Origin: Leucobacter viscericola
GTDB taxonomy: Bacteria; Actinomycetota; Actinomycetes; Actinomycetales; Microbacteriaceae
DNA length: 64,000 nucleotides
Direction: 5' to 3'
Assembly (NCBI RefSeq): GCF_011299575.1
Contig: NZ_CP049863.1
Coordinates: forward strand, 2,418,001-2,482,000
Shown: one piece after another, positions 17,992-27,024 of the stretch
Numbering within the stretch: position 1 is the stretch's first letter
How the letters are laid out: each line of letters begins with the position of its first letter
The notes under the pieces: generated by a model
What the model was told of the DNA's origin: nothing
What the model saw: only the letters and a program-made list of their open reading frames with translations
The model's database searches: none
Program-made: the position numbers and the translations under genes

Positions 17992-18503
17992 GCCACACCA
18001 CCCCCCACCAGACCGAGCGCCTCACCCTCCACGCGATCAGCGCCGAAGAGGCGGCACGCATCATCGCGCGCTCGCCGATCCCCGAAGATAACTGGGCAAG
18101 CGACTACCCGCTAGAAGACGAGATCGATCCACTCAAAGGCCTCATCAAAAGGACCAAGACGGGCTACGAACCGCACCCCTTCACGATGTACCGGATCAGC
18201 GAGCGTGCAACAGGACAAGCCATCGGAGGCCTCGGCTTCTTCGGGCCGCCAGACGAATATGGCCACGTCGAAGTAGGCTTCGGCCTCGTCGAATCCGCCC
18301 GCAATAAGGGATACGCCACGGAAGCGCTGCAAGCGGCCGTCGAAATTGCCAGCGCCGAAGGAGCGTACGCAATCCTCGCAGACACAACCGAATCAAACAG
18401 AGCTTCCCAAGGCGTACTCAGAAAATCAGGACTCGCAGAAACCCACCGAGACGCCGGGACAATCTACTTCAAGCGGATACTCAACCCCGATCCCATGCCA
18501 TAA
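17988..18503 (+). CDS. GNAT family N-acetyltransferase (RimJ/RimL type), start unclear
   Basis: The frame encodes a typical RimJ/RimL-like GNAT: an opening QTERLTLHAIS, GGLGFFGPP, the VEVGFGLVESARNKGYATEAL acetyl-CoA loop split across about residues 85-105, and a closing NRASQGVLRKSGL. It would acetylate an amino group from acetyl-CoA; the substrate is unknown. No ATG, GTG or TTG stands where the domain begins. The only codon matching a coupled start is ATA at 17988, which overlaps the previous stop as ATAG. The frame stays open upstream inside the membrane-protein gene, so the true N-terminus may instead lie there. The first in-frame ATG is inside the domain. Confidence 0.7.
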   Translation: MGHTTPHQTERLTLHAISAEEAARIIARSPIPEDNWASDYPLEDEIDPLKGLIKRTKTGYEPHPFTMYRISERATGQAIGGLGFFGPPDEYGHVEVGFGLVESARNKGYATEALQAAVEIASAEGAYAILADTTESNRASQGVLRKSGLAETHRDAGTIYFKRILNPDPMP

Positions 18504-18511
18504 TTCCCAGT

Positions 18512-19738
18512 GTGCGCCTCATCACCCAGTCCCGAAAGCTGAGCGGGGTGCGCTACGACGTGCGCGGCCCTATCTTGCAAGAAGCCGAGCGGCTTGAGCG
18601 TGAGGGGCATGAGATCCTCAAGCTCAACATTGGTAATCCGGCGCCGTTCGGGTTCGAAGCACCCGCAGAAATCAGGGAAGCCGTAGCCTGCGCGCTCGCC
18701 ACAGCCCAGGGCTACAGCGACTCCCGAGGCATCCTGCAGGCCCGCGAAGCGGTCGCGCAATACTACGCAGCAAAAGGCATCGCGGGCGTAACGTCAAACG
18801 ACATCCTCATAGGCAACGGCGTCAGCGAACTGATCTCGCTCGTGCTGCAGGCCCTGGTCGACGACGGCGACGAGATCCTCGTCCCCTCACCCGACTACCC
18901 CCTCTGGACCGCCCAGGTCACCCTCTCCGGCGGCCGCGCCGTGCACTACCCCTGCGACGAATCGAACGGCTGGATGCCCGATCTCGACGCCACCGAAGCG
19001 CTCGTCACCCCGCGCACCAAGGGCATCGTGCTGATCAACCCCAACAATCCGACGGGCGCCGTCTACTCGACAGAGCTCGTCAGAGGCTTCGCGAAACTCG
19101 CCGAAAAGCACGGCCTCGTGCTGATGTCAGACGAGATCTACGAGAAGATCCTCTACGACGGCGCGACCCACGAGCACGCGGCAGCCCACACGACGGAAAC
19201 CCTCTGCCTCACCTTCAGTGGGCTCTCGAAGGCGCAGCGGGTCGCGGGCTACCGCGCCGGCTGGCTCGCGATCTCGGGCAATCGCGACCGCGCGACCGAC
19301 TTTCTCGAGGGCCTCACGCTGCTCGCCAACATGCGCATGTGCTCGAACGTGCCCGCGCAGCACGCGATCCCGGTCGCTCTCGCTGCGGCCACAAACGGGT
19401 CGGGGATCGGCGAGCTCTGTGCCCCGGGCGGCCGGCTTCGCGAGCAGAGAGACGCCGCTCACCGGCTGCTCTCGGCGATCCCGGGCGTGACTTGCGAGCT
19501 GCCAGGCGGCGCCATGTACCTGTTCCCGCGGTTGGAACCAGAGCAATATCCCATCGACGACGACCAGGCCTTCGTCATCGACCTGCTGCGTGCGACCCGG
19601 GTGCTGGTTACGAACGGCCGCGGCTTCAACCTCGCGACGCCGGATCACCTGCGCTTCGTCACGCTGCCGACCGTGCCGGTGCTCACCGAGGCGATCGGGC
19701 GGATCGCCGAATACCTCGACGGGGTGCGCGTCTCGTGA
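18512..19738 (+). CDS. PLP-dependent aminotransferase (AlaA-like)
   Basis: The 408-residue protein is a class I/II aminotransferase of the AlaA/AspC subgroup, probably making alanine from pyruvate and glutamate. Visible are LNIGNPAPFGFEAP, the GVSELI loop, NPNNPTGAVYS, SDEIYEKILYD and the PLP lysine in FSGLSKAQRVAGYRAGW. The C-terminus has the usual GGAMYLFPR segment. GTG 18512 is the best start for a full-length family N-terminus (MRLITQSRKLSGVRYDVRGP). Its stop overlaps the GTG of rlmH. Confidence 0.88.
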   Translation: MRLITQSRKLSGVRYDVRGPILQEAERLEREGHEILKLNIGNPAPFGFEAPAEIREAVACALATAQGYSDSRGILQAREAVAQYYAAKGIAGVTSNDILIGNGVSELISLVLQALVDDGDEILVPSPDYPLWTAQVTLSGGRAVHYPCDESNGWMPDLDATEALVTPRTKGIVLINPNNPTGAVYSTELVRGFAKLAEKHGLVLMSDEIYEKILYDGATHEHAAAHTTETLCLTFSGLSKAQRVAGYRAGWLAISGNRDRATDFLEGLTLLANMRMCSNVPAQHAIPVALAAATNGSGIGELCAPGGRLREQRDAAHRLLSAIPGVTCELPGGAMYLFPRLEPEQYPIDDDQAFVIDLLRATRVLVTNGRGFNLATPDHLRFVTLPTVPVLTEAIGRIAEYLDGVRVS

Positions 19739-20193
19739 GCGTCAAGATTCTCGCCGTTGGCAAAAAACACGAGTCGTGGGTGACCGAGGGCATCGCGCGC
19801 TACGAAAAGCGCCTGCGCAAACCCTTCGACGTGAGCTGGCAACTGCTGCCGCACTCCGCGCGTGAGGGCGATGCGGCCCGATCCGAAGAATCCGAGCGCA
19901 TTCTCGCCAAGCTGGATCGCGGAGCCTTCGTTGTGCTGCTCGATGAGCGCGGACGCAACGTCGATTCCCCCGCGCTTGCCGCGACACTGCAGGGTGCGTT
20001 CGACGCCGGTCGCGCGGTTGTGGTGATTATTGGCGGGGCATACGGGGCTGAGGATCGCGTGCGCGATCGCGCCGATTTCGTGTGGAGCCTGTCAAAGCTT
20101 GTCTTTCCACATCAGCTGGTGCGGCTGATCCTCGCCGAGCAGTTGTACCGGGCGCAGGAGATTTCTGGGGGTCGTCCCTACCACCACGTGTGA
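19735..20193 (+). CDS. rlmH: 23S rRNA (pseudouridine-1915-N3)-methyltransferase RlmH
   Basis: RlmH is a SPOUT-fold enzyme that methylates pseudouridine 1915 in helix 69 of 23S rRNA. The 152-residue sequence has the family features VKILAVGKKH, FVVLLDERGR, the SAM-binding VVIIGGAYG and the C-terminal knot SLSKLVFPHQLVRLILAEQLYRA plus GRPYHH. The start is GTG 19735, overlapping the aminotransferase stop; the frame is open far upstream but only as a shadow of that gene. Confidence 0.95.
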   Translation: MSVKILAVGKKHESWVTEGIARYEKRLRKPFDVSWQLLPHSAREGDAARSEESERILAKLDRGAFVVLLDERGRNVDSPALAATLQGAFDAGRAVVVIIGGAYGAEDRVRDRADFVWSLSKLVFPHQLVRLILAEQLYRAQEISGGRPYHHV

Positions 20194-20254
20194 TCGCGGA
20201 TCTGCCCAGCGTCACACCCCCGTCAATGTCCGAGGGTCCCTATACCCTCACCTC

Positions 20255-20611
20255 ATGAACCCGTTTCGACTCACCTCACGAGTGCAGGCGGCGCCCCGAG
20301 TGTCGCCGCAGGCGCAGGTTCCCGCGAGCGAAGCGGTGGCCGTTCCCTGGCAAGTAGTGACCCGCTCGCGTTCGGGGGTCATTGAGGTCGAGCACTGTGG
20401 CTCGACGCCGCTGCACTCGGTGCGCTTCGCACTCGCGGGGAAGGGCATGCTCGGGTTGTCGTTGCCGCGCACGGTGTATCCGGGTCAGCGCGTGCGGGTG
20501 GTGCTGCGGGGGTCACATGCGGAGGGCACGATGGAGGCCGCGGATGCGATGTTGATGATGCGCTGGTTCCAAGTTGACGGGACGGAGATGTTATGGCCAA
20601 TTGCGTTGTAA
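20255..20611 (+). CDS. hypothetical protein, 118 aa
   Basis: ATG 20255 opens a 118-residue frame with good actinobacterial codon use. The predicted protein is mostly beta-stranded ([32 protein letters not shown]) and ends in [16 protein letters not shown], compatible with a small beta-sandwich domain. There is no signal peptide or membrane segment. I recognise no family. It stands alone between rlmH and the nrd operon. Confidence 0.6.
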   Translation: MNPFRLTSRVQAAPRVSPQAQVPASEAVAVPWQVVTRSRSGVIEVEHCGSTPLHSVRFALAGKGMLGLSLPRTVYPGQRVRVVLRGSHAEGTMEAADAMLMMRWFQVDGTEMLWPIAL

Positions 20612-20774
20612 CGGGGTCTCTGCGCGACACGCCGAGACATGCCTGGGGAGGAAAAATCTTCCGGGGTGACCCGCCTGTGGATAACCCCCGCAGAGGGGCA
20701 GAACCGTGCCGAAAGTTGTCCCCAGGTCGAGCCCAAAAGTGGGGGATATCGAGTGGAAAACTACATCGATGTAA

Positions 20775-20790
20775 CTACTGCATGTTGTGG
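20775..20790 (+). promoter_or_regulatory. distal NrdR box upstream of nrdHIEF
   Basis: A 16-mer matching the NrdR consensus acaCwAtATaTwGtgt at about 10 of 16 positions. On its own it is weak; its centre lies 32 bp from that of the stronger box at 20807, the spacing expected for tandem NrdR sites. Confidence 0.55.
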
Positions 20791-20806
20791 TCGCCTCGGG
20801 TATGGT

Positions 20807-20822
20807 TCACTATATGTAGTGC
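20807..20822 (+). promoter_or_regulatory. proximal NrdR box upstream of nrdHIEF
   Basis: The palindrome CACTATATGTAGTG matches the NrdR consensus at about 13 of 16 positions and lies 40 bp before the nrdH ATG. NrdR represses ribonucleotide reductase operons according to the ATP/dATP balance. Together with the 20775 box it predicts NrdR control here. Confidence 0.75.
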
Positions 20823-20861
20823 CTCAAGCGAGGCGCGTGTGATTTTAGAGAAGGGCGTGAA

Positions 20862-21098
20862 ATGGCCATCACGGTGTACACCAAGCCGTCATGCGTGCAG
20901 TGCACCGCGACGTACCGGGCGCTCGACAGCAAGGGAATCGAGTACAACGTACTCGACCTCTCAGAAGACGAGACAGCGCTGCAGGCAGTTAAGGAGCTGG
21001 GTTACCTCCAGGCTCCCGTCGTGGTTACCGAAGACGAGCACTGGTCGGGCTTCCGCCCCGACAAGATCTCGGAGCTTGCTAGCCGCCTCGCCGACTAA
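20862..21098 (+). CDS. nrdH: glutaredoxin-like NrdH redoxin
   Basis: NrdH is the thioredoxin-fold electron donor for class Ib ribonucleotide reductase. The 78-residue protein has the redox motif CVQC at residues 11-14, APVVV as the cis-Pro loop and WSGFRPDKI near the end, all typical. ATG 20862 follows GAGAAGGG. It is the first gene of nrdHIEF, downstream of two NrdR boxes. Confidence 0.95.
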   Translation: MAITVYTKPSCVQCTATYRALDSKGIEYNVLDLSEDETALQAVKELGYLQAPVVVTEDEHWSGFRPDKISELASRLAD

Positions 21099-21108
21099 CA
21101 CTCGTTCG

Positions 21109-21124
21109 GAGCACCCTGGTGCTC
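21109..21124 (+). other. hairpin in the nrdH-nrdI spacer
   Basis: GAGCACC-CT-GGTGCTC forms a 7-bp stem 11 bp after the nrdH stop, without a T-run. In a 175-bp spacer that is long for this operon it may stabilise the nrdH message or mark a processing site. Confidence 0.35.
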
Positions 21125-21237
21125 ACCGCCCACGGGGCACGAGAGTCGACGCAGTAGAAGTAAGCAATACACGGAGCGAAGCCCGGCCCGCAGCCGATGC
21201 TCAGGCCTCGCGCCTTTGGATCGATTGCGGGCGTTCG

Positions 21238-21256
21238 GCGCACCCACCGGGTGCGC
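21238..21256 (+). promoter_or_regulatory. hairpin just upstream of the nrdI ribosome site
   Basis: GCGCACCC-ACC-GGGTGCGC is a perfect 8-bp stem with a 3-base loop, ending 4 bases before the AGGAG ribosome site (21261-21265) of nrdI. It could influence translation or RNA processing of nrdIEF. Confidence 0.4.
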
Positions 21257-21273
21257 GGGGAGGAGCAAACGTG

Positions 21274-21675
21274 ATGCCAGATCTGGTCTACTTTTCTAGC
21301 GTGTCGGAGAACACCCGCCGCTTCGTGGAGAAGTTGGGACGACCAGCGCTACGAATCCCGCTCTATGCGAGCGACGATCCACTCGTTGTGACGGAGCCGT
21401 TTGTGCTTCTCGTCCCAACATACGGGGGTGGCCCGGCACTCCGAGCAGTGCCAAAACAGGTCATTCGCTTTCTGAATGACGAACGAAACCGGAAGCTGAT
21501 CAGGGGAGTGATCGCAACCGGCAACACAAACTTCGGTGCAGCGTACGGCATCGCGGGCGACATCATCGCCCAAAAATGCAAAGTACCGCATCTGTACCGC
21601 CTCGAACTCTTTGGAACACCGGACGACGTCACCGCCGTCCAAGAAGGATTGGATAAGTTTTGGAAACAGCAGTGA
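21274..21675 (+). CDS. nrdI: flavodoxin-like protein NrdI
   Basis: NrdI is the small flavoprotein that supplies the oxidant for assembling the dimanganese-tyrosyl radical in NrdF. The 133-residue sequence starts [18 protein letters not shown] (the FMN phosphate loop), has VPTYGGG and the [12 protein letters not shown] loop, all diagnostic. ATG 21274 lies 8 bases after AGGAG; a GTG one codon upstream is possible. Its stop overlaps the ATG of nrdE. Confidence 0.95.
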   Translation: MPDLVYFSSVSENTRRFVEKLGRPALRIPLYASDDPLVVTEPFVLLVPTYGGGPALRAVPKQVIRFLNDERNRKLIRGVIATGNTNFGAAYGIAGDIIAQKCKVPHLYRLELFGTPDDVTAVQEGLDKFWKQQ

Positions 21676-23816
21676 TGGAACCGGGGCTCGACTCGTCAAA
21701 GATCAGCGAGATGGACTTCCACTCGCTGAACGCGATGCTCAACCTGTACGACGCGAACGGCAAGATCCAGTTCGACAAGGATCGCGAAGCCGCGCGTCAG
21801 TACTTCCTGCAGCACGTTAACCAGAACATGGTGTTCTTCCACAACTTCGAAGAACGCATGCGCTACCTGATCGACAACGATTATTACGAGAAGGAACTGC
21901 TCGAGCAGTACCCGGAGAAGTTCGTCGAAGACCTCACCGACGAGGCCTACAAGATGAAGTTCCGCTTCCCGACCTTCCTCGGTGCGTTCAAGTTCTTCAC
22001 CTCCTATGCGCTGAAGACGTTTGACGGCAAGCGCTACCTCGAGCGTTTCGAAGACCGTGTGGTTATGGTTGCTCTCGGTCTTGCGCAGGGCGATCAGGAT
22101 CTCGCACGCGGCCTGACCCGCGAGATCATCTCGGGCCGCTTCCAGCCCGCAACCCCGACCTTCCTGAACCTCGGCAAGGCACAGCGCGGAGAGCTCGTCT
22201 CCTGCTTCCTGCTGCGCATCGAAGACAACATGGAGTCGATCTCACGCGGCATCAACTCCTCGCTGCAGCTCTCGAAGCGCGGCGGCGGTGTGGCCCTCTC
22301 ACTCTCGAATATTCGCGAGTCGGGCGCCCCGATCAAGAAGATCGAGAACCAGTCCTCGGGCATCATCCCCGTCATGAAGCTGCTCGAAGACAGCTTCAGC
22401 TACGCAAACCAGCTCGGCGCACGCCAGGGCGCGGGTGCGGTGTACCTCTCGGCGCACCACCCCGACATCATGCGCTTCCTCGACACCAAGCGTGAGAACG
22501 CTGACGAGAAGATTCGCATCAAGACCCTCTCGCTGGGCGTTGTGATCCCCGACATTACGTTCGATCTCGCGCGCAAGGGCGAAGACATGTACCTCTTCTC
22601 CCCGTACGACGTGGAGAAGGTCTACGGCGTTCCCTTCGGCGACATCTCGGTGTCGGAGAAGTACCACGAGATGGTCGACGACGCGCGCATCAGCAAGACC
22701 AAGATCAACGCGCGCCACTTCTTCCAGACCATCGCCGAGCTGCAGTTTGAGTCGGGCTACCCCTACATCGTGTTCGAAGACACGGTAAACAAGGCGAACC
22801 CGATCAAGGGCCGCATCAACATGTCGAACCTCTGCTCCGAGATCCTCCAGGTCAACACCCCGACCACCTACAACGAAGATCTCAGCTACAAGGAGATCGG
22901 CAAAGACATCTCCTGCAACCTCGGTTCGATGAACATCGCGATGATGATGGACGGCGGCGACTTCGGCGGCAGTGTCGACCTCGCGATCCGCGCCCTCACC
23001 GCGGTCAGCGACATGAGCCACATCAGCTCGGTGCGCTCGATCGAAGACGGCAACGACAAGTCGCACGCCATCGGCCTCGGCCAGATGAACCTGCACGGCT
23101 ACCTGGCTCGCGAGCGCGTGCACTACGGCAGCGAAGAGGGCATCGACTTCACGAACATCTACTTCTACACGGTGCTGTTCCACGCGATCCAGGCGTCGAA
23201 CAAGATTGCCATCGAGCGCAAGGTCACCTTCGGTGGCTTCGAAGACTCGCAGTACGCCTCGGGCGAGTTCTTCAACAAGTACACGGACCAGGTCTGGGAG
23301 CCCGCCACCGCACGAGTGCGCGAGATCTTTGCTGAGGCCGGCGTCAAGATTCCGACCCAGGAAGACTGGACGGGGCTGAAGGCCAGCGTCATGCAGCACG
23401 GCATCTACAACCAGAACCTGCAGGCCGTGCCGCCCACCGGTTCCATCTCGTACATCAACAACTCGACCTCGTCGATCCACCCGATCGCCTCGAAGATCGA
23501 GATCCGCAAGGAAGGCAAGCTCGGTCGTGTTTACTACCCGGCCCCCTTCCTCACGAACGACAACCTCGAGTACTACGAGGATGCGTACGAGATCGGGCCC
23601 GAGAAGATCATCGACACCTACGCGGCTGCAACCCAGCACGTTGACCAGGGCCTGTCGCTGACGCTGTTCTTCAAGGACACGGCGACGACGCGCGACATCA
23701 ACAAGGCGCAGATCTACGCATGGCGCAAGGGCATCAAGACGATCTACTACATCCGCCTGCGCCAGCTCGCGCTTGAGGGAACCGACATGGAAGAGTGCGT
23801 CAGCTGCATGCTGTAG
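21675..23816 (+). CDS. nrdE: class Ib ribonucleoside-diphosphate reductase alpha subunit
   Basis: NrdE reduces ribonucleoside diphosphates to deoxy forms, the committed step of DNA precursor synthesis. The 713-residue protein has [19 protein letters not shown] (first redox Cys), NLCSEI (catalytic Cys and Glu), [12 protein letters not shown] and the C-terminal CVSC pair that exchanges electrons with NrdH. It lacks the N-terminal ATP cone of class Ia enzymes. ATG 21675 overlaps the nrdI stop by one base; an in-frame TTG at 21660 would add five residues and is less likely. Confidence 0.96.
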   Translation: MEPGLDSSKISEMDFHSLNAMLNLYDANGKIQFDKDREAARQYFLQHVNQNMVFFHNFEERMRYLIDNDYYEKELLEQYPEKFVEDLTDEAYKMKFRFPTFLGAFKFFTSYALKTFDGKRYLERFEDRVVMVALGLAQGDQDLARGLTREIISGRFQPATPTFLNLGKAQRGELVSCFLLRIEDNMESISRGINSSLQLSKRGGGVALSLSNIRESGAPIKKIENQSSGIIPVMKLLEDSFSYANQLGARQGAGAVYLSAHHPDIMRFLDTKRENADEKIRIKTLSLGVVIPDITFDLARKGEDMYLFSPYDVEKVYGVPFGDISVSEKYHEMVDDARISKTKINARHFFQTIAELQFESGYPYIVFEDTVNKANPIKGRINMSNLCSEILQVNTPTTYNEDLSYKEIGKDISCNLGSMNIAMMMDGGDFGGSVDLAIRALTAVSDMSHISSVRSIEDGNDKSHAIGLGQMNLHGYLARERVHYGSEEGIDFTNIYFYTVLFHAIQASNKIAIERKVTFGGFEDSQYASGEFFNKYTDQVWEPATARVREIFAEAGVKIPTQEDWTGLKASVMQHGIYNQNLQAVPPTGSISYINNSTSSIHPIASKIEIRKEGKLGRVYYPAPFLTNDNLEYYEDAYEIGPEKIIDTYAAATQHVDQGLSLTLFFKDTATTRDINKAQIYAWRKGIKTIYYIRLRQLALEGTDMEECVSCML

Positions 23817-23829
23817 TGCTCGCGCTCGC

Positions 23830-23863
23830 GGATCCTGAGCCCGCCGAGTGAGGCTCAGGATCC
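23830..23863 (+). terminator. strong hairpin between nrdE and nrdF
   Basis: A perfect 12-bp inverted repeat, GGATCCTGAGCC and GGCTCAGGATCC with a 10-base loop, starts 13 bp after the nrdE stop. It is followed by ACCCCCGTTTT, so it may terminate part of the transcripts or protect the 3' end of the nrdHIE message. Confidence 0.55.
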
Positions 23864-23876
23864 ACCCCCGTTTTAA

Positions 23877-24869
<993 letters not shown>

Positions 24870-24907
24870 AGTTCTAGGTTTCAGGTGAGGCCAGAAAAGG
24901 CTGACGA

Positions 24908-24950
24908 GTGGCCAGGTCCTGTAGCTTTCTGCAGGACCCGGCCACTTTTT
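24908..24950 (+). terminator. intrinsic terminator after nrdF
   Basis: GTGGCC-A-GGTCCTG pairs with CAGGACC-C-GGCCAC around a 10-base loop, followed by five T. This is a textbook rho-independent terminator closing the nrdHIEF operon. Confidence 0.85.
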
Positions 24951-25820
24951 CGTGCTCCCTGTCACTGAACAAAGGAGGACGTGGATGAACGCTGATATTC
25001 ATTCGGCAGGGAACGAGGGCTCATTAATGGTCGTCAGCGTCCCCAGGCGTGCATCATGAGTGCCTCGAGTACGAAACAATCGGGTCCGCCCTCGGTTGTG
25101 TTGGCTCTGGTGACCTGACCTGCAGTTCCTACCCCGGCCAATGTCGAGCGATGCCGCGCATGACCCAGTCCTGCATCCTGAGTGAATGTTCGACCAGGTT
25201 ACCAAGCTCCTACCGCGGGGGAGGAACGTAGGCGGGCCGCGTGTCACTGGTCTGATGTTGACTCTTGCCCGGCCCCCTTACGACATGCAGGCCGTGCTAC
25301 AAGACCGGCAGACGTCTGCTTAGGCAGTCACACGACAGTTCGCGCAAGACACCATCAACGCTGACGCTGCATGAATGAACAGGCTCGGAGGAGCAAGCCT
25401 GCCTCAGGCCGATTGCGGTGACAGGACGACTCACATGGCAACCATCGCGCTCTATCGCCACCGCTGTGGCATCACCGGATCTTCACCAATCGGGAACCCG
25501 AAAACTGTCACGGCCTAGCGCCAGCCAACGGAATACCAGCTAGCCCACCACTCCGTACTGCATGCCTACAACCAGCACAAGGTAACCAGCGATCGACGTC
25601 TACGAGGGCTCTCCAATGGACTATCCCCCGACGAAACCTGTAAGCAGGCTTCCGGTCTCGGTCGCATTAGATGGAGAAGAACGGGGGTGATGATACGAGG
25701 TGCCTACTCGGCGAGAAAAAGACGTCTGTCGGTGGAGTCGGGTAGGATCAGGCTGACAAGGATGTCATTTGATTCGGCCAAATTTTAGCGGTGTCGAACG
25801 AGCGGAAGGGAGAAATACTT
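24951..25820. other. gene-free 0.87-kb stretch between nrdF and the ABC-3C operon
   Basis: I see no coding frame with convincing codon use, ribosome site or family motif on either strand. Composition changes toward AT near 25740-25800, just before the ABC-3C genes. It may contain decayed mobile or defence sequence and the ABC-3C promoter, but I cannot point to a specific element. Confidence 0.5.
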
Positions 25821-26807
25821 GTGAAGTATGCTTACGAGAATCTATCTGCCGACCAGTTCGAGACCCTTGTCACGTTAATATGCCAGGAACTTCTTGGGAT
25901 TAGTGTCCAGGGGTTTGCAAGAGGCCCAGACGGTGGCCGAGACGCCCGCTTTGAAGGTACTGCCCAACTCCACCCAAGTGCGGCCGCACCTTGGAAGGGG
26001 CGGGTCATTATTCAGGCCAAACACACTAATGGCCTTAATAAGTCGTTCACGGAGTCAGACTTCTATAGCAGCGGAAGCACGACGACCGTCCTGGCTGAAG
26101 AATTTCCTAGGATCGCCTCGCTCAAAAAGCGCGGCGAACTAGACCATTACATGCTCTTTTCGAATAGGCGGCTGACTGGAAATGGTGAGTCCGAGATTCG
26201 CAATGCGTTGTCTGAGACATGCGGCGTGCCCACGGCTTCCATTTACCTGTGTGGCATTGAGCAGATCGAACTATGGTTGAAGAGATTTTCGGAAATCCCA
26301 AATATTGCTGGCATCGATCCGATTGACTCGCCATTGATCGTGAGCCCTGAGGACATTGCAGAGATCGTCTCAGCATTCGCTGAGCGTCGCGATGGAATGT
26401 TTACGATTCTGGACGACCCCCCTGTGGCTCGAGTCGATCTGGCGACAAAGGACCGCCTAAACGGGATGAGTGATGACTACTCGAAGGCTCTTCGGCGCAA
26501 GTATCTGAAAGACACGGAACAAATTCGAACTTTCTTGGCCGCTCCGGAAAACGATGAATTGTTACAGGCATACGAAGCGGCCGTCGACGAGTTTGAGCTA
26601 CGCATCATTGCTCATCGGAAGAATTATCAATCATTCGATCAGGTCATGGACTATTTGATCGATCTGTTGTTCGAACGGGATCCTATCTTGAGACAGCGGC
26701 AGCATAAGCGGTTAACGAGGGCGCTCCTCTTCTATATGTACTGGAACTGCGACATTGGAACGAAGGAGGACGATCATGCTCCAACCCACGAAGCACTCGC
26801 ATCCTGA
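25821..26807 (+). CDS. ABC-3C system effector with PD-(D/E)XK nuclease-like N-terminus
   Basis: The 328-residue protein begins with a restriction-endonuclease-like domain: GPDGGRDARFEG (Asp37, Asp41) followed by VIIQAKH (Gln65-x-Lys67), the usual order of PD-(D/E)XK metal and catalytic residues. The C-terminal half, with ISPEDI-like VSPEDIAEIV, KALRRKYLKD and a helical end (LTRALLFYMYWNCDIG), resembles the module that couples effectors of ABC-three-component systems to their partners. It would act as the DNA-cutting arm of a conflict system. GTG 25821 has GAAGGGAG upstream; GTG 25791 in the same frame lacks one. Two partner genes follow without gaps. Confidence 0.78.
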   Translation: MKYAYENLSADQFETLVTLICQELLGISVQGFARGPDGGRDARFEGTAQLHPSAAAPWKGRVIIQAKHTNGLNKSFTESDFYSSGSTTTVLAEEFPRIASLKKRGELDHYMLFSNRRLTGNGESEIRNALSETCGVPTASIYLCGIEQIELWLKRFSEIPNIAGIDPIDSPLIVSPEDIAEIVSAFAERRDGMFTILDDPPVARVDLATKDRLNGMSDDYSKALRRKYLKDTEQIRTFLAAPENDELLQAYEAAVDEFELRIIAHRKNYQSFDQVMDYLIDLLFERDPILRQRQHKRLTRALLFYMYWNCDIGTKEDDHAPTHEALAS

Positions 26808-27024
26808 TCGGACTGTTCTCAACGTTGCTCTCATCGCACTTGACGTGCTCAAGAAGAAGAGACTTGAAAGTTACTCGACACTTATGTCGACAGCAAAAAA
26901 GCGAGTCTCGGGCGGCGATATTTTGTTTCTCCCCGCAGTTAATTTTCTCTATTTAATGGGACTCATTGAGTATCGGCCAAAGACCGACTCCTTCGAATAT
27001 GTGGGCCCAAATGAAACTGTCTAG
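26776..27024 (+). CDS. ABC-3C system small middle component (MC6-like)
   Basis: The 82-residue protein reads like a small winged-helix domain: HPDRTVLNVALIALDVLKKK, a short turn-helix (YSTLMSTAKKRV), then FLPAVNFLYLMGLIEYR and a terminal beta-hairpin. Proteins of this size and pattern, with the phrase FLxALxFLYxLGxI, are the middle component of ABC-3C systems. ATG 26776 follows AAGGAGG with 6-base spacing, and the gene starts inside the end of the effector gene. Its stop lies within the start of the ATPase gene, so all three are translationally coupled. Confidence 0.75.
   Translation: MLQPTKHSHPDRTVLNVALIALDVLKKKRLESYSTLMSTAKKRVSGGDILFLPAVNFLYLMGLIEYRPKTDSFEYVGPNETV

Noticed and set aside
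20757..20773. Perfect palindrome TACATCGATGTA as a third NrdR box
   Set aside because: It lacks the CwAtATaTwG core and is 47 bp from the strong box, not in phase with NrdR spacing; chance palindrome or other site.
20593..21675. A single 360-residue frame spanning nrdH and nrdI
   Set aside because: It reads nrdH in the wrong frame and only its last third is NrdI. The true nrdI start is at 21274.
25182..25364. Small frame in the gap before the ABC-3C operon
   Set aside because: No start context or conserved features; the whole gap lacks coding character.
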